Assembly: GCF_007990715.1 (NCBI RefSeq) | Contig: NZ_BJWY01000088.1 | Coordinates: forward strand, 1 to 33,098 | DNA length: 33,098 nt | Reading direction: 5' to 3' | Source of the DNA: Nocardia seriolae NBRC 15557 | GTDB lineage: Bacteria > Actinomycetota > Actinomycetes > Mycobacteriales > Mycobacteriaceae | Shown here: in pieces, positions 1 through 8,804 of the stretch | How positions within the stretch are numbered: the first letter of the stretch is position 1 | Layout: each line of letters begins with the position of its first letter | The notes under the pieces: model-generated | Database searches by the model: none | Told to the model about the DNA's origin: nothing | What the model saw: the letters and a program-made list of their open reading frames with translations, nothing else | Position numbers and translations under genes: made by a program

Positions 1-132
1 GGACACTAGCATGAACCCAACCGTTTCAGACCTGTTTGGTCAGCCGCCCAGGGTACCGGTTCGACAACGTCCGCTACAAACCCGCAACCAGCGGTTACGG
101 CTATCACGACGCAACGAACGGCGGGTGCGGGC

Positions 133-1803
133 TCAGTGCGGAGGGCGGCCCGCGATGATTTCCCCCTGGATCGCGAGCCCTGGATTGCCAGGCTCCCAGT
201 AGTTTCCGTGGGCGAGCACATCAATCGGCAAGGCGCGCAGCACCGGAAGGTCGATACTCGGCCCCGAAGATGTGAAAACTGTTGCGCGAAATTCGCGATC
301 CACCGGATCCACCCCGTGCAGAAACTGACCGAATCTCGGCACCGGGTCCGCCTGGTCGGCGGTGGCAAACACATGCGCACCGTTGCGGCCCGCAGGAATA
401 CCCTCCAAGCGCAATTCCGAAACGTTCCCGACACCGACGCCCGGGCTGCCCACGAACACCACCGCATCGGCGGCGAGCGAGTTAGCTCCGGACGCCGCGG
501 CGCCGATCACCGTGCTCCCGTAGCTGTGCCCGATGACGGTGTTGTGGGACGCGATCCCGGCGTGTGTGGCCCGCAGTCCGGCCTCGAATCGATCCAGGGC
601 GGGCGCGCCCGCCCTGGCCCGCCGATCCGCCATGGCATCCCCGACATCCGGTGGCGCGTCGTATCCGTACCAGGCGATGACCGAAGTCTTCGCCGTGGGA
701 TCCGCGCGCCGTGCCGCGTCGAGCAGCGCCCGGCACCGGTCCATGCCCACCCCGATCGCGGTGAGCGGGGAGCCGGTGCCCGGCACGAAGGTCGCGACAT
801 TGGCGGCGGTATCGGGATTGTTCAGTGCGATCACGCCGTGTCCACGCTCGTCGACGCCCAGCAGCAACCGCCCGGACGCACTCGTGCCGATCTGATCGGC
901 CAGTGCCGCGTAACCGGCCAGCCGCGTCCGTACCTCTTCCCGCGCGGCCTCCCACTGCCGCTGCCGACTCCACCCGTCCGCGGTCGCGGGCAGGTTCGCA
1001 CCGCGCGCCCAGTCGGGATGCCGATCCGCCAGCCGCCGCCCCTCGGCTTCGGCGGCGGACCGCAGGCGCGCCAGGGCCAGCCGGTTGTAGTGGTCGCGGG
1101 CCAGCGCGGGCAGCCCGTCCCGGCCGCCGATCAGCGGATCCGCGGCGAACAGTGCGTCCCGATCGGCGGGCGGGAGCGAATTCCACAGTGCACAAAGCTC
1201 TTTCGGGTCCTCCGGCAGATTCACCGCGCCGTCCAGGAAACCGGCCACCCGTATGGGCCCGCCCCCGCGCGGGTCGGCGTTCAACACCTCGAGCGCCTCC
1301 CCGGCGGCACGCAGCCGATTCCCCACCTGCTCATCGGTCTCCCCCGCGGCATCCAGCAGGGCTCCCAACCGCGCCTCCAGTTCCGCCGCCGTGGCATCGA
1401 ACCCGGCCTGAAACACCAAGTCCAACACCGCGTTCCCCGTATCCGACCGCGGCGCCGTGACCGCCCCGTCCTCGCAGATCCGGCACCCGTGGGCCCGCGC
1501 CTCCCCCTCGATCTGCCGCACCAGCTCGCACACCCGCTCGAGCGCCGCCGCTGCCGCCAGCGCCTCGGCCACTTCGACCAAAGCGGCCCCGATGTGACTG
1601 GCGGCCACCTGGGACTCCACGGCCCGCAGTGCCGCAGCCGCCCCCGCTTCCCCCTGCCACCCTCCCACCGCCGCATCGATCACCCGCCCGACCCGCCCGA
1701 TAGCCCCCGAAAACGCCGAATCAGCCTCCACCACAGTCGCACTGGCCGACCCCGCGACCCCCGGACTCCACCCCAGCACCTGTGACACCACCGCCCTCGC
1801 CAT
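133..1803 (-). CDS. DUF1023-type alpha/beta hydrolase
   Basis: Predicted serine hydrolase of the actinobacterial DUF1023 alpha/beta-hydrolase family, about 556 residues. The C-terminal half carries the nucleophile elbow GHSYG, preceded by a VIAWYGYDAP stretch, and ends with a conserved-looking HGNYWEPGNPG segment near the C-terminus that could supply the catalytic His. The N-terminal half is Ala-rich and helical, like the WXG100-like or coiled N-terminal regions of related mycobacterial proteins. I chose the ATG at 1803 because residues before it (an open frame to 1935) look like low-complexity Arg/Ala sequence; the true start is uncertain. The small ESX-like gene upstream on the same strand (2134-2442) is a usual partner of this family, which suggests a link to type VII secretion. 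The substrate is unknown. Confidence 0.75.
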   Translation of the reverse strand: MARAVVSQVLGWSPGVAGSASATVVEADSAFSGAIGRVGRVIDAAVGGWQGEAGAAAALRAVESQVAASHIGAALVEVAEALAAAAALERVCELVRQIEGEARAHGCRICEDGAVTAPRSDTGNAVLDLVFQAGFDATAAELEARLGALLDAAGETDEQVGNRLRAAGEALEVLNADPRGGGPIRVAGFLDGAVNLPEDPKELCALWNSLPPADRDALFAADPLIGGRDGLPALARDHYNRLALARLRSAAEAEGRRLADRHPDWARGANLPATADGWSRQRQWEAAREEVRTRLAGYAALADQIGTSASGRLLLGVDERGHGVIALNNPDTAANVATFVPGTGSPLTAIGVGMDRCRALLDAARRADPTAKTSVIAWYGYDAPPDVGDAMADRRARAGAPALDRFEAGLRATHAGIASHNTVIGHSYGSTVIGAAASGANSLAADAVVFVGSPGVGVGNVSELRLEGIPAGRNGAHVFATADQADPVPRFGQFLHGVDPVDREFRATVFTSSGPSIDLPVLRALPIDVLAHGNYWEPGNPGLAIQGEIIAGRPPH

Positions 1804-2133
1804 GCCACCGCCTGTCCGAGCCACCGAATTTGGTCCCCGAGAAGCCGGAAACGCCTTCCTGCCGCCAGCAGCGCCCGCCGCAACCGCCCGCCGTGCGTCC
1901 CGTCCCGCCGAGACCCTGTGCCTCCGCTCCGCCATCAGCCGATCGGGATATCGTCCGCCGCCTGTGCACCCCGGTTTGCGGGCTGATGCCGCAGCCCCGT
2001 CACCGGCGCGCTTCGGCCGGAATCCGCCGCGGCCGCTCGAAAACCGCTGGTGTGGATCCCGACCGGACTCAGGCCGGGACGACGGGAATTCCGCGAGAAC
2101 AGCTGGGGCACCGAGGCCGTGCGGACGGGGCGG
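1804..2133. other. gap without a convincing gene
   Basis: This 330-base stretch lies between two genes read on the minus strand. The hydrolase frame stays open to 1935 with a possible start there, so part of the gap may be coding. The remainder has no ORF with convincing composition or start and no clear hairpin terminator. Confidence 0.4.
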
Positions 2134-2442
2134 TCAGGAGGTGCCGTGTAGATAGGTGCCCAGCTGGGTTTCGAGGTTGTGCTGGGTTTCCTCGTAGGTG
2201 GTGGCGCCGTGATCGGCGGTGTCGGCGAATGTGTTCAGGTGGGTGGACATTCGGCGGAGGGCGGCCAGCAGCGGTTCGGTGACGCCGAGAGCGGCCGAAC
2301 CGGTCGCGGAGTTCGGCATGGCGCGGGCGACCTGGGCTATGAGGTCGATCGGGTCGATGGCCGCGATGGCGGTGGCCTCGTTGCGGATGCCCGCGGCCAT
2401 GATTCGGAGCGCCGTCAGATCGGTGCGGAGCATGTCTGTCAT
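2134..2442 (-). CDS. small ESX/WXG100-like (EspC/DUF2580-type) protein
   Basis: A 102-residue all-helical protein with no signal peptide, starting MTDMLRTDL. Size, helical heptad-like pattern (LRIMAAGIRNEA... LRRMSTHLNTFADTADHG) and position upstream of a DUF1023 hydrolase match the small ESX-secretion-associated proteins of mycolic-acid bacteria. The start at 2442 is supported by a GGGGGAAG ribosome-binding site just upstream; a start 8 codons earlier is less likely. There is a Tyr in the C-terminal helix (TTYEETQ), but the exact YxxxD/E secretion motif is not met, so export by a type VII system is only a possibility. It probably acts as a partner or substrate alongside the hydrolase. Confidence 0.6.
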   Translation of the reverse strand: MTDMLRTDLTALRIMAAGIRNEATAIAAIDPIDLIAQVARAMPNSATGSAALGVTEPLLAALRRMSTHLNTFADTADHGATTYEETQHNLETQLGTYLHGTS

Positions 2443-2554
2443 GTCTTCCCCCTTCGTCGTCCACACAGTAGCGAGGGTCGGGTGGGAGGGCAGGGCGAGA
2501 AAACCGGAATGTGGATAACGCAGTGGCTGTTCACATTCCGGCGCGATGCGGTGG

Positions 2555-3547
2555 TCAGCGGTCGGCGCGGGCGGCGTCGCGGGCCAGGGCGCGGGCGCGC
2601 TGTTCCTCGAAGCGGACCACGTCCTTGCCGAGTTTGTCGAGGTAGGACGCGAGGTCCTCGCGGGTCTGCTCGCCGCGCGGAGTGAAGTCGGTGCGGGAGA
2701 AGATGTTCCATTTGCGCAGCACGGGGAGGATGACCTCGTCGAGGTGCTGGCGCAGGTCGTAGATGCCGTGCTTGGCGATGAGGACGCTGTTGCGGCGGAA
2801 GTCGGGCATGCCGGCGCCGGGCATGCGGAAGTTCTCGATGACGGCGGTGATCGCGGCCAGCGCGTCGTCGGGGACCAGATCCAGCGCCGCGCCGCAGATA
2901 TTGCGGTAGAAGACCATGTGCAGGTTCTCGTCCGCGGCGACGTGGGTGAGAATGCGGTCTGCGATGGGGTCCCGGCAGGCTTTTCCGGTATTGCGGTGGG
3001 AGACCCGGGTGGCGAGCTCCTGAAATGTCACATAGGCGACTCCGTGCAGGACGGCGTGGTCGCCGGTGCCGGCGGGGTCGTCGACGCCGTGGCCCATGCA
3101 GGTCATCCGGGCCCGTTCGAGCGCGACGGGATCGACGCCGCGGGTGACCACGAGGTAGTCGCGCAGCACGATGCCGTGCCGGTGCTCCTCGGCGGTCCAG
3201 CGGTCCACCCAGGTGCGCCACGCGCCGTCCCGGGAGAAGGACTCGGAGATGAGGCGGTGATAGGAGGGCAAATTGTCCTCGGTGAGCAGATCGGTGATCA
3301 TGGCGGCGCGGGCCACCGGGTCGAGCCTGGATTGCTCCGGCTCCCAATCGATTCCGCCCATGGCCGCGAAATTGCGGCCCTCGTCCCAGGGCACGTAGTC
3401 GTGCGGGTGCCACTCCTTGGCCATCGATAGGTGCCGGTTCAGATTCGCTTCCGCCACCGGCTCCAGTTCGGCCAGCACTGCCGTCGCGGTCATCGATGCT
3501 GCCGTTGCCGTCGTGGATACCGCCGTCGCGGTCGTGGATTCAGCCAC
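2555..3547 (-). CDS. acyl-[ACP] desaturase, DesA1/DesA2-like
   Basis: Soluble diiron desaturase, about 330 residues, the length of mycobacterial DesA1. Members insert a double bond into ACP-bound acyl chains, in mycobacteria probably for mycolic acid synthesis. The diiron ligands are visible in order: E90 (TEDNLP), E121xxH124 (AEEHRHG), E177 (FQELAT) and E207xxH210 (DENLH). GTG at 3547 is chosen because AGGGA lies about 7 bases upstream and because the longer frame adds unrelated Arg-rich sequence. The first 25 residues are unusual: three copies of a 7-residue Ser/Thr-Ala repeat, encoded by a 21-bp tandem repeat. The gene is transcribed divergently from the membrane protein at 3819. Confidence 0.88.
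   Translation of the reverse strand: MAESTTATAVSTTATAASMTATAVLAELEPVAEANLNRHLSMAKEWHPHDYVPWDEGRNFAAMGGIDWEPEQSRLDPVARAAMITDLLTEDNLPSYHRLISESFSRDGAWRTWVDRWTAEEHRHGIVLRDYLVVTRGVDPVALERARMTCMGHGVDDPAGTGDHAVLHGVAYVTFQELATRVSHRNTGKACRDPIADRILTHVAADENLHMVFYRNICGAALDLVPDDALAAITAVIENFRMPGAGMPDFRRNSVLIAKHGIYDLRQHLDEVILPVLRKWNIFSRTDFTPRGEQTREDLASYLDKLGKDVVRFEEQRARALARDAARADR
3478..3540. repeat. three 21-bp tandem repeats in the desaturase 5' end
   Basis: Three imperfect, in-frame copies of 21 bases lie at 3478-3498, 3499-3519 and 3520-3540. They encode STTATAV, STTATAA and SMTATAV near the N-terminus of the desaturase. Because the unit is a multiple of three, copy-number change would lengthen or shorten the tail without breaking the frame. 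Confidence 0.85.
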
Positions 3548-3818
3548 GTCGTGTCCCTGCTTGTACGACTTGTCCGGATCTGGGCCGTTCCCGGCGACCG
3601 ATCCGCATCCGCTCGCGAGCCTACTCGGATGTCGCGCGAATCGCTCTGCGGCGCTTTCAAGACGACCGTTCCGTTCCCGAGAACTTTTGCGACTATTCGG
3701 GCAAAGCCGCGGCGATTTGCGCAATGCCGATCCCCGCGCCGCGCCGCGCGTTAATGTTGATCCGCGCGTACGCGATTCACCAGGGAAATCACGCCTGCAT
3801 TACCTGAGGAGGGGGCAG

Positions 3819-4934
3819 ATGGCGGCCGTTCCCGCAGCGGCGAGAAAGGCCGATCCCACAGCGGCGGCAGAGGTCACAGCGGAGCCAACGGCCGCAGCGC
3901 CGACGAAGTCCGCAGCGGCGAGAAAAGCATTGCCGACCATAGTCTTCACCGTGGCGATAGCGGCCGCGGCGGTCTGGCAGCGCAAGGCGGTGCTGGCCGG
4001 ACTGCACGCCCTCGCCGGGGCCGATCCACGCTGGCTGATCGTGGCCGCGCTGGCCACCCTGGCGCTCTGGCCCACTTCGGTTTTCATGCTGCGCGGATCC
4101 ATCCCCGCCGACACCTCCGCCCGGCAACTGTTCGCCCTGCAACTCGCGGTGCCCGCCATCGGATTGGTCCCCGCCGCCTCGCTGCTGCTGCGGCTACGCT
4201 TCCTGCGCCGAACCGGGCTCAGCCACACCGGCGCGCTCGCCTCCATGGCGCTGATGGGTTTCGCCGCACTGGTGGTGCGAATCCCGCTGGTGGTGATCGC
4301 GGCGCTGGCCGCGCCGGGCCTGATGAGCCGCAATGGCGCGCAACCGCCGTGGCACGACCTGGGTGCCCGCGCCGCAAGCTGGTGGCAGCACGCTGTCGGC
4401 GAGAATCCTTGGCGCACGGCCGGAATCATGATCGCCGCGCTGCTCGTGACCGCCGCGCTGGTGGCCACGGCGGCGCTGGCCCTGCATCGCCGGGTGCGCG
4501 CGCACGGCGGGTGGCGGGGGCTGCCCGCGCGCCTGCGCCATGCCCGCTCGGATGCGGAATTCGCCTGGAAATCGGTGGCCGCCACCGCGGTCCGGCCCAG
4601 GCAGGCCGCCGCGCTGTGGAGCTGCGCGCTGCTGCAGCCGCTGCTCATGGTGGTGGCGCTGTGGGCGGTGCTGCACGCCGTCGGCGCGGACCTCAGCCTG
4701 CCCGACACCTTCGTGGTCGAACTGGTGACCGTGGCCCTGGCCCCGCTGCTGCCCTCCCCCAATGGCGTGGCCACCAAGGAGATCACCATTGCCGCGGGCC
4801 TGACCGCCGTCGCGGGTCTGACCGCCGGGGTGGCGGTCGGCGCAGCCCTGGGATTCCGGCTCCTCACCTTCTGGTGCCAGATCCCGCTGGGCCTCGCCTC
4901 ATTCGCCTATCTGAACCATCGCCGCGCCATCTAG
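3819..4934 (+). CDS. LPG-synthase TM / UPF0104-type integral membrane protein
   Basis: A 371-residue multi-spanning protein resembling the membrane domain shared by lysylphosphatidylglycerol synthases and UPF0104 flippase-like proteins. I count roughly eight hydrophobic segments after an Ala/Lys/Thr-rich cytosolic N-tail of about 38 residues. The segment APLLPSPNGVATKEITIAAGL resembles the family's conserved region with Pro, Gly and Glu in a late membrane helix. The C-terminal aminoacyl-transferase domain of full MprF is absent, so lipid translocation or glycolipid handling is more likely than lysine transfer. GAGGAGGGGG lies directly before the ATG at 3819; the longer open frame from 3417 overlaps the divergent desaturase and is not used. 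Confidence 0.7.
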   Translation: MAAVPAAARKADPTAAAEVTAEPTAAAPTKSAAARKALPTIVFTVAIAAAAVWQRKAVLAGLHALAGADPRWLIVAALATLALWPTSVFMLRGSIPADTSARQLFALQLAVPAIGLVPAASLLLRLRFLRRTGLSHTGALASMALMGFAALVVRIPLVVIAALAAPGLMSRNGAQPPWHDLGARAASWWQHAVGENPWRTAGIMIAALLVTAALVATAALALHRRVRAHGGWRGLPARLRHARSDAEFAWKSVAATAVRPRQAAALWSCALLQPLLMVVALWAVLHAVGADLSLPDTFVVELVTVALAPLLPSPNGVATKEITIAAGLTAVAGLTAGVAVGAALGFRLLTFWCQIPLGLASFAYLNHRRAI

Positions 4935-4953
4935 CCGCGCGGCCGTATCGGAG

Positions 4954-5208
4954 TCAGTTGTTCTTCTGGCAATCGATGGTGGCGTACTTGGCGACCCCGC
5001 CCCAGGTGGTCTGGGCGACGCCGGTCGCCTGCTTCTTGCCCCACTTGGCCTCGATGGTCAGCGTCGGCAGCGTCTCGCCCGCCCACGTCTGTGCATTGCA
5101 GGTGTAGGTCGGCACGGCGGCCTCGGCGGGCGCGGCGGCGACCATGCCGACGGCCGGCGCCACCGCCAATACGGCCACGGGCAGGCCGATCAGGTACTTC
5201 TTGCTCAC
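4954..5208 (-). CDS. small secreted protein of unknown function
   Basis: An 84-residue protein with a clear Sec signal peptide: SKKY, then a hydrophobic core, then AAAPAEAA with likely cleavage near residue 30. The mature chain is about 55 residues with two Cys (TYTCNAQ and TIDCQKNN) that could form one disulfide across most of the domain. GTG at 5208 is preceded by AAGGAG at ideal spacing, which rules out the longer frame to 5310. I do not recognise a family. It is read towards the membrane protein gene (3819-4934), whose stop is 20 bases away. Confidence 0.7.
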   Translation of the reverse strand: MSKKYLIGLPVAVLAVAPAVGMVAAAPAEAAVPTYTCNAQTWAGETLPTLTIEAKWGKKQATGVAQTTWGGVAKYATIDCQKNN

Positions 5209-5379
5209 GTCGACTCCTTGTGCGATCTCGGGGTGAGCCCGGCAAACAGCAGCCCGAATTCTCGCACGGCTTCGGCGAGCCCGCCCGCGAACGTCGCGAT
5301 CATGACGCACGATGGGGGCACTTTCGGTGCCCCCGCGGCGTTGATCAGCGTAGGGGCGGCCATTACGAAGGAGTTCGCC

Positions 5380-5655
5380 ATGTCGTTCATCGGGGGCCTA
5401 CTCGGCCTGGTCCTGACCCTGTTCATGCTGGTGCTGATCGCGCGCCTGATCCTGGACTGGATCGTCACCCTCAGCGACAACCCCCAGGGCGTCCGCAAGC
5501 CCCGCGAGATCGCGCACCGGCTCACCGAGCCCGTCATCGCCCCGGTCCGCCGGGTGCTGCGCCCGGTCCGGCTCGGCGGCGTTCAGATCGATCTGGCGTT
5601 CACCGTCGTGTTCATCGCCGTCCTGGTACTGCGCGCGGTCGCGTTCAGCCTGTAG
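5380..5655 (+). CDS. YggT family membrane protein
   Basis: A 91-residue protein with two hydrophobic segments flanking a basic loop (NPQGVRKPREIAHRLTEPVIAPVRRVLRP), the layout of the YggT/Ycf19 family. In actinobacteria the usual copy sits beside sepF and wag31; those genes are absent here, so this looks like a stand-alone copy. GAAGGAG precedes the ATG at 5380. The region 5209-5379 is shared with the divergent secreted protein gene. The function of the family is not well defined; roles in osmotic response and division-site organisation have been proposed. Confidence 0.75.
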   Translation: MSFIGGLLGLVLTLFMLVLIARLILDWIVTLSDNPQGVRKPREIAHRLTEPVIAPVRRVLRPVRLGGVQIDLAFTVVFIAVLVLRAVAFSL

Positions 5656-5714
5656 CCCGCCCGCGGCTCGTGGTTCCCGGAACAACCTGTGGCCGACGGT
5701 GATTGGATGGGGTC

Positions 5715-6227
5715 ATGACGAGTGCTGATTTGCTGGTGGACGGTTTCGGACGGGTCGGGGAGAACGTGCACGGGGCGGTGGCCGGGCTCACCACCGACGA
5801 GCTGGCGGCCCGGCTGGATCCCGACGCCAACTCGATCGCCTGGCTGATCTGGCATCTCACCCGCGTACAGGACGACCACATCGCGGAGGTGGCGGGGCTG
5901 AAGCAGGTGTGGACCGCCGCGGGCTGGGCGGAACGCTTCGGCCTGCCCTTCGACGACGCCGCCACCGGATACGCCCACACCTCGGCGGATGTGGCCCGGC
6001 TGGAAGGCGTTCCGGCCGAGCTGCTGCTGGGCTACTTCGACGCCGTACACGCCCAGACCCTCGAGTACGTCTCGAAGCTGACCGACGCCGATCTCCCCCG
6101 CATCGTCGACACCCGCTGGGATCCGCCGGTCACCCTCGGCGTCCGCCTGATCAGCGTGATCGACGACGACATCCAGCACGCGGGTCAGGCCGCCTTCATC
6201 CGCGGGGTGCTGCTGCGGCGTCGCTGA
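5715..6227 (+). CDS. DinB/DUF664 family protein
   Basis: A 170-residue four-helix protein of the DinB/DUF664 superfamily, which in actinobacteria includes mycothiol- or other thiol-dependent enzymes. Candidate metal ligands are H47 (WLIWHLTR), H55 in the same helix and H155 (DDDIQHAGQAAFIRG), the conserved terminal motif of the family. The ATG at 5715 is preferred over the TTG at 5703, with GGATGGGG upstream. Its last 32 bases overlap the 3' end of the convergent SDR gene, so both C-termini are coded on opposite strands of the same DNA. Confidence 0.75.
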   Translation: MTSADLLVDGFGRVGENVHGAVAGLTTDELAARLDPDANSIAWLIWHLTRVQDDHIAEVAGLKQVWTAAGWAERFGLPFDDAATGYAHTSADVARLEGVPAELLLGYFDAVHAQTLEYVSKLTDADLPRIVDTRWDPPVTLGVRLISVIDDDIQHAGQAAFIRGVLLRRR

Positions 6228-7155
6228 CCTCGGGCCACTCGTATCGGACACCGGTGAGCCGTTCGCTCAGGCTCCACAGCCAGCGGGCATAGGCGCGGCT
6301 GTAGGCCAGCGGGTTCCGCAAGGTCCGGCGCGGGAATCCGGCCACCTCGAATCCCGGTCCGATATAGGTGTTTCCGGGCAGATCGGGGACGGTGGCGGCG
6401 AAAAGCTGAGGGAGCGCGCCCATTCGGTCGGGCTGGGCGAGGCTGTGCAGGATCTGCTGCGGAACCGCGGCGAGCGCTCCCGCCAGACCCCGTTCGCCGT
6501 TCCGGTCGTAGAGGTTGGTCGCCGAGAGCCCCGGGTGCGCCGCGGTGGCGATCAGGGCGGTCCCGGCGGCGCGGGCGCGCCGATCCAGCTCGGCGGTGAA
6601 AAGCAGGTTCGCCAGCTTGGATTGGGAGTAGGCGGGCCAGCGCAGATACAGCCGTCGCCAATTCGGATCGACCGGATTGATGATGCCGCCCCACGCGGCG
6701 ATCGAGGATACGTTCACCACCCGCGGCCGCTCCGCCCGCAGCAGCGCGGGCAGGATCGCGCCGGTGAAGGCGAAGTGCCCCAGGTGATTGGTACCGAACT
6801 GGGCATCGAAGCCGTCGGCGGTGCGCGAACGCGGCACCGCCATCACTCCGGCATTGTTGACCAGCAGATCGACGACGCCGACGCTGACGTCGACATGGTC
6901 GGCGGCACGGCGCACCGCGGCCAGATCGGCCAGATCCAGCGGCAGCACTTCGGGTTTCGGGCCGACGGCCGCGGCGGCGACCGCCTTGATCTCGTTGCGG
7001 CAGGCCAGCAGCACCCGCGCGCCCTTGGCGGCCAGGGCCTCGGCGGTCCGCAGGCCCAGACCGCTGTTGGCGCCGGTGACGATCGCGGTCCTGCCGGTCT
7101 GGTCCGGTATGTCGGCCGCGGTCCAGCGTCGCGGAATTACGGGAGCCGAGCTCAT
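6196..7155 (-). CDS. short-chain dehydrogenase/reductase (SDR1), classical active site
   Basis: NAD(P)-dependent SDR of 319 residues in the large retinol-dehydrogenase-like subgroup also seen in mycobacteria. The cofactor motif TGANSGLG is at 27-34, NNAG at 100-103, Ser at 150-151 and the intact catalytic pair Y176/K180 in AYSQSK. GAGGAGGGGG lies just before the ATG at 7155. It follows ABC1 kinase 1 on the same strand with a 53-base gap that holds its own promoter-like site and a TGTCYSAGACA element, so it may be transcribed both with the kinase and separately. The substrate is unknown; the neighbours suggest a lipid. Confidence 0.85.
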   Translation of the reverse strand: MSSAPVIPRRWTAADIPDQTGRTAIVTGANSGLGLRTAEALAAKGARVLLACRNEIKAVAAAAVGPKPEVLPLDLADLAAVRRAADHVDVSVGVVDLLVNNAGVMAVPRSRTADGFDAQFGTNHLGHFAFTGAILPALLRAERPRVVNVSSIAAWGGIINPVDPNWRRLYLRWPAYSQSKLANLLFTAELDRRARAAGTALIATAAHPGLSATNLYDRNGERGLAGALAAVPQQILHSLAQPDRMGALPQLFAATVPDLPGNTYIGPGFEVAGFPRRTLRNPLAYSRAYARWLWSLSERLTGVRYEWPEVSDAAAAPRG

Positions 7156-7177
7156 GTGGCGATCCCCCTCCTCTGCC

Positions 7178-7217
7178 TGTCCCAGACAATCTATCCGAAG
7201 ATTGCGGGCTACGGCAA
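7178..7217 (-). promoter_or_regulatory. predicted promoter of SDR1 with TGTCCCAGACA element
   Basis: On the minus strand, TTGCCG (7212-7217) and TAGATT (7188-7193) are separated by 18 bases and form a plausible sigma-A promoter. The element TGTCCCAGACA at 7178-7188 overlaps the expected transcription start and ends 23 bases before the SDR1 start codon. The -35 overlaps the tail of the kinase gene. Confidence 0.55.
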
Positions 7218-8627
7218 TCCGGCGGCTCGCGGTGCGACCGTCTCCTCGTCGCGCCGCACCGCCGCGGACACCTCCGGCCACCAGACCGGCAGTTCCCGCG
7301 ACAGGTGCTCGATCTCGAACAGCGACAGCAGGGCGATGCAGCTGGCGACCTTGCGCGCGAAGGTGGTCAGATCCGGCGGCAGCGTCATCTGCCGGAAGAC
7401 ATTCGAGAGGCGGACGGTGGCGATGGCCGTCACCTGTTCCCGCAGCCAGGAGCTGGTCATGCGGAAATCCGGTTGCAGCGGAATCCTTTTGAACGGCTCG
7501 ACGACCCGGATCAGCTCCTCGACATCGAATTCCTGCCCGGCGGCCACGAATCCGTGCCGACGCAGCGCGACGTCCAGCTCCGCCGGACCGCCGTTGTAGA
7601 CCGCGTCGCCGATATCGATGAGCATGGTCAGGAAGTTGTCCGGGTATTTGTCGCACGCGCCGAAGTCGACCGCGGCGATGCGCCCGTCGGGGAGCACGAA
7701 GAAGTTCCCCGGATGCACGTCGGCATAGAGCACTCCGCAGCGGCGCGCCATGGCCTCGAGCATGCGGAACACCCCGAGGCCGACGCGGCTCAACTCCGCC
7801 GGAGGTCCGGATTCGACCAGCCGGGTGAGCGGACGGCCGTCGACCCATTCGCTGATGAGCACCTCGTCGGCGACCTCGATCACCGCGGGCACCAGGAAGT
7901 CCGGGTCGCCGGCGAAGGCGTCGGCGCAGCGCTGCTGATATCCGGCCACGCGCCGGTAGTCCAGTTCGTCGCCGACCATGGCGCACACGGTGGCGATCAC
8001 CGCGTCCACATCCGCGCCGGGCATGAGCGCGCGCAGCACCCCCGAAAGGCCGCGCAGGTGCGACAGATCCGCGGCCACCGCCTCGCGCGCGCCCGGATAC
8101 ATGACCTTGACCGCGACCGCGCCCCCGTCGTGCCACACCGCGCGGTGCACCTGGCCCAGTGAGGCCGCGGCGGCCGGGCGGTCCTCGAATTCCCGGAACA
8201 GCCGCCGCCATTCGGGTCCGAAGCCGCGTTCCAGGGCCCCGTGCACCAGGATCGGCATCATCGGCGGGGCGGAGTCCTGCAATCGGCTCAGCGCCCGCCC
8301 GGCGACCTCCGCGGCCTCGAACGGGATGGCGGCCCGGAACAGTCCGGCCAGCTGCCCGAGTTTGGCCGCGCACCCGCGCAATTCGCCCAGCACGTCGGCG
8401 AGGTGTTCGGCGGTGCGCAGCTGGATATCGTGCTCGACCTCGGCGGCGGAGGCGCCCATCAGCCGCCGCCCGCGCCCGGCGACCCAGCGCCCGGCATAGG
8501 CGACCGGCACCGTGGCGAGCTTGGCGTCGCGGCCGATCCGGGTGGTCGGGGGCATCCCCGTCGCACGCCGCGTTCGCCCGGGAAACCGGATCACCTTGCC
8601 GGCCCGGCCGGAATCGATATCCACCAT
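7209..8627 (-). CDS. ABC1/AarF/UbiB-type atypical kinase 1
   Basis: A 472-residue member of the ABC1 atypical kinase family. Visible hallmarks are the family-specific KLGQ motif at 89-92, the Ala-rich nucleotide loop AAAAS at 152-156, the invariant Lys K174 (VAVK), DVHPGN at 303-308 (others have DPHPGN) and DFG at 321-323. In ubiquinone-making organisms the family supports quinone synthesis or lipid export. Mycolic-acid actinobacteria use menaquinone, so another lipid role is expected. It is clearly paralogous to the kinases at 12671 and 15074, closest to the latter (shared segments such as DIQLRTAEH / EIQMRTAQH). ATG 8627 is favoured over GTG 8645, but no strong ribosome-binding site decides. 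Confidence 0.88.
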   Translation of the reverse strand: MVDIDSGRAGKVIRFPGRTRRATGMPPTTRIGRDAKLATVPVAYAGRWVAGRGRRLMGASAAEVEHDIQLRTAEHLADVLGELRGCAAKLGQLAGLFRAAIPFEAAEVAGRALSRLQDSAPPMMPILVHGALERGFGPEWRRLFREFEDRPAAAASLGQVHRAVWHDGGAVAVKVMYPGAREAVAADLSHLRGLSGVLRALMPGADVDAVIATVCAMVGDELDYRRVAGYQQRCADAFAGDPDFLVPAVIEVADEVLISEWVDGRPLTRLVESGPPAELSRVGLGVFRMLEAMARRCGVLYADVHPGNFFVLPDGRIAAVDFGACDKYPDNFLTMLIDIGDAVYNGGPAELDVALRRHGFVAAGQEFDVEELIRVVEPFKRIPLQPDFRMTSSWLREQVTAIATVRLSNVFRQMTLPPDLTTFARKVASCIALLSLFEIEHLSRELPVWWPEVSAAVRRDEETVAPRAAGLP

Positions 8628-8769
8628 CAACCACACACCCCACACAGTCGCTGCTGCGTGAAGTGTGCCAGGCGAGACTGCCCGCCGACCAGAGACCGCG
8701 TGTGGGTGGACAGCAGTATGCGCGGAAGAACCAGCGATGCCTGGCGGGAATCCAGCACCGACCCTATTC

Positions 8770-8780
8770 TGTCTGAGACA
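8770..8780. promoter_or_regulatory. operator-like palindrome TGTCTGAGACA
   Basis: A perfect palindrome (TGTCT-G-AGACA) immediately after a -10-like TATTCT (8765-8770) and 24 bases before the SRPBCC start codon. A protein bound here would cover the predicted transcription start of the SRPBCC-KAS unit. It could also serve the divergent kinase gene at 8627. Confidence 0.6.
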
Positions 8781-8804
8781 ATTCGGTAGTCAGGGAGCAG
8801 CGCA

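Noticed and set aside
136..1785. Long plus-strand frame opposite the DUF1023 hydrolase
   Set aside because: It is Arg/Pro-rich and has no family features; it is the complement of a well-supported gene in high-GC DNA.
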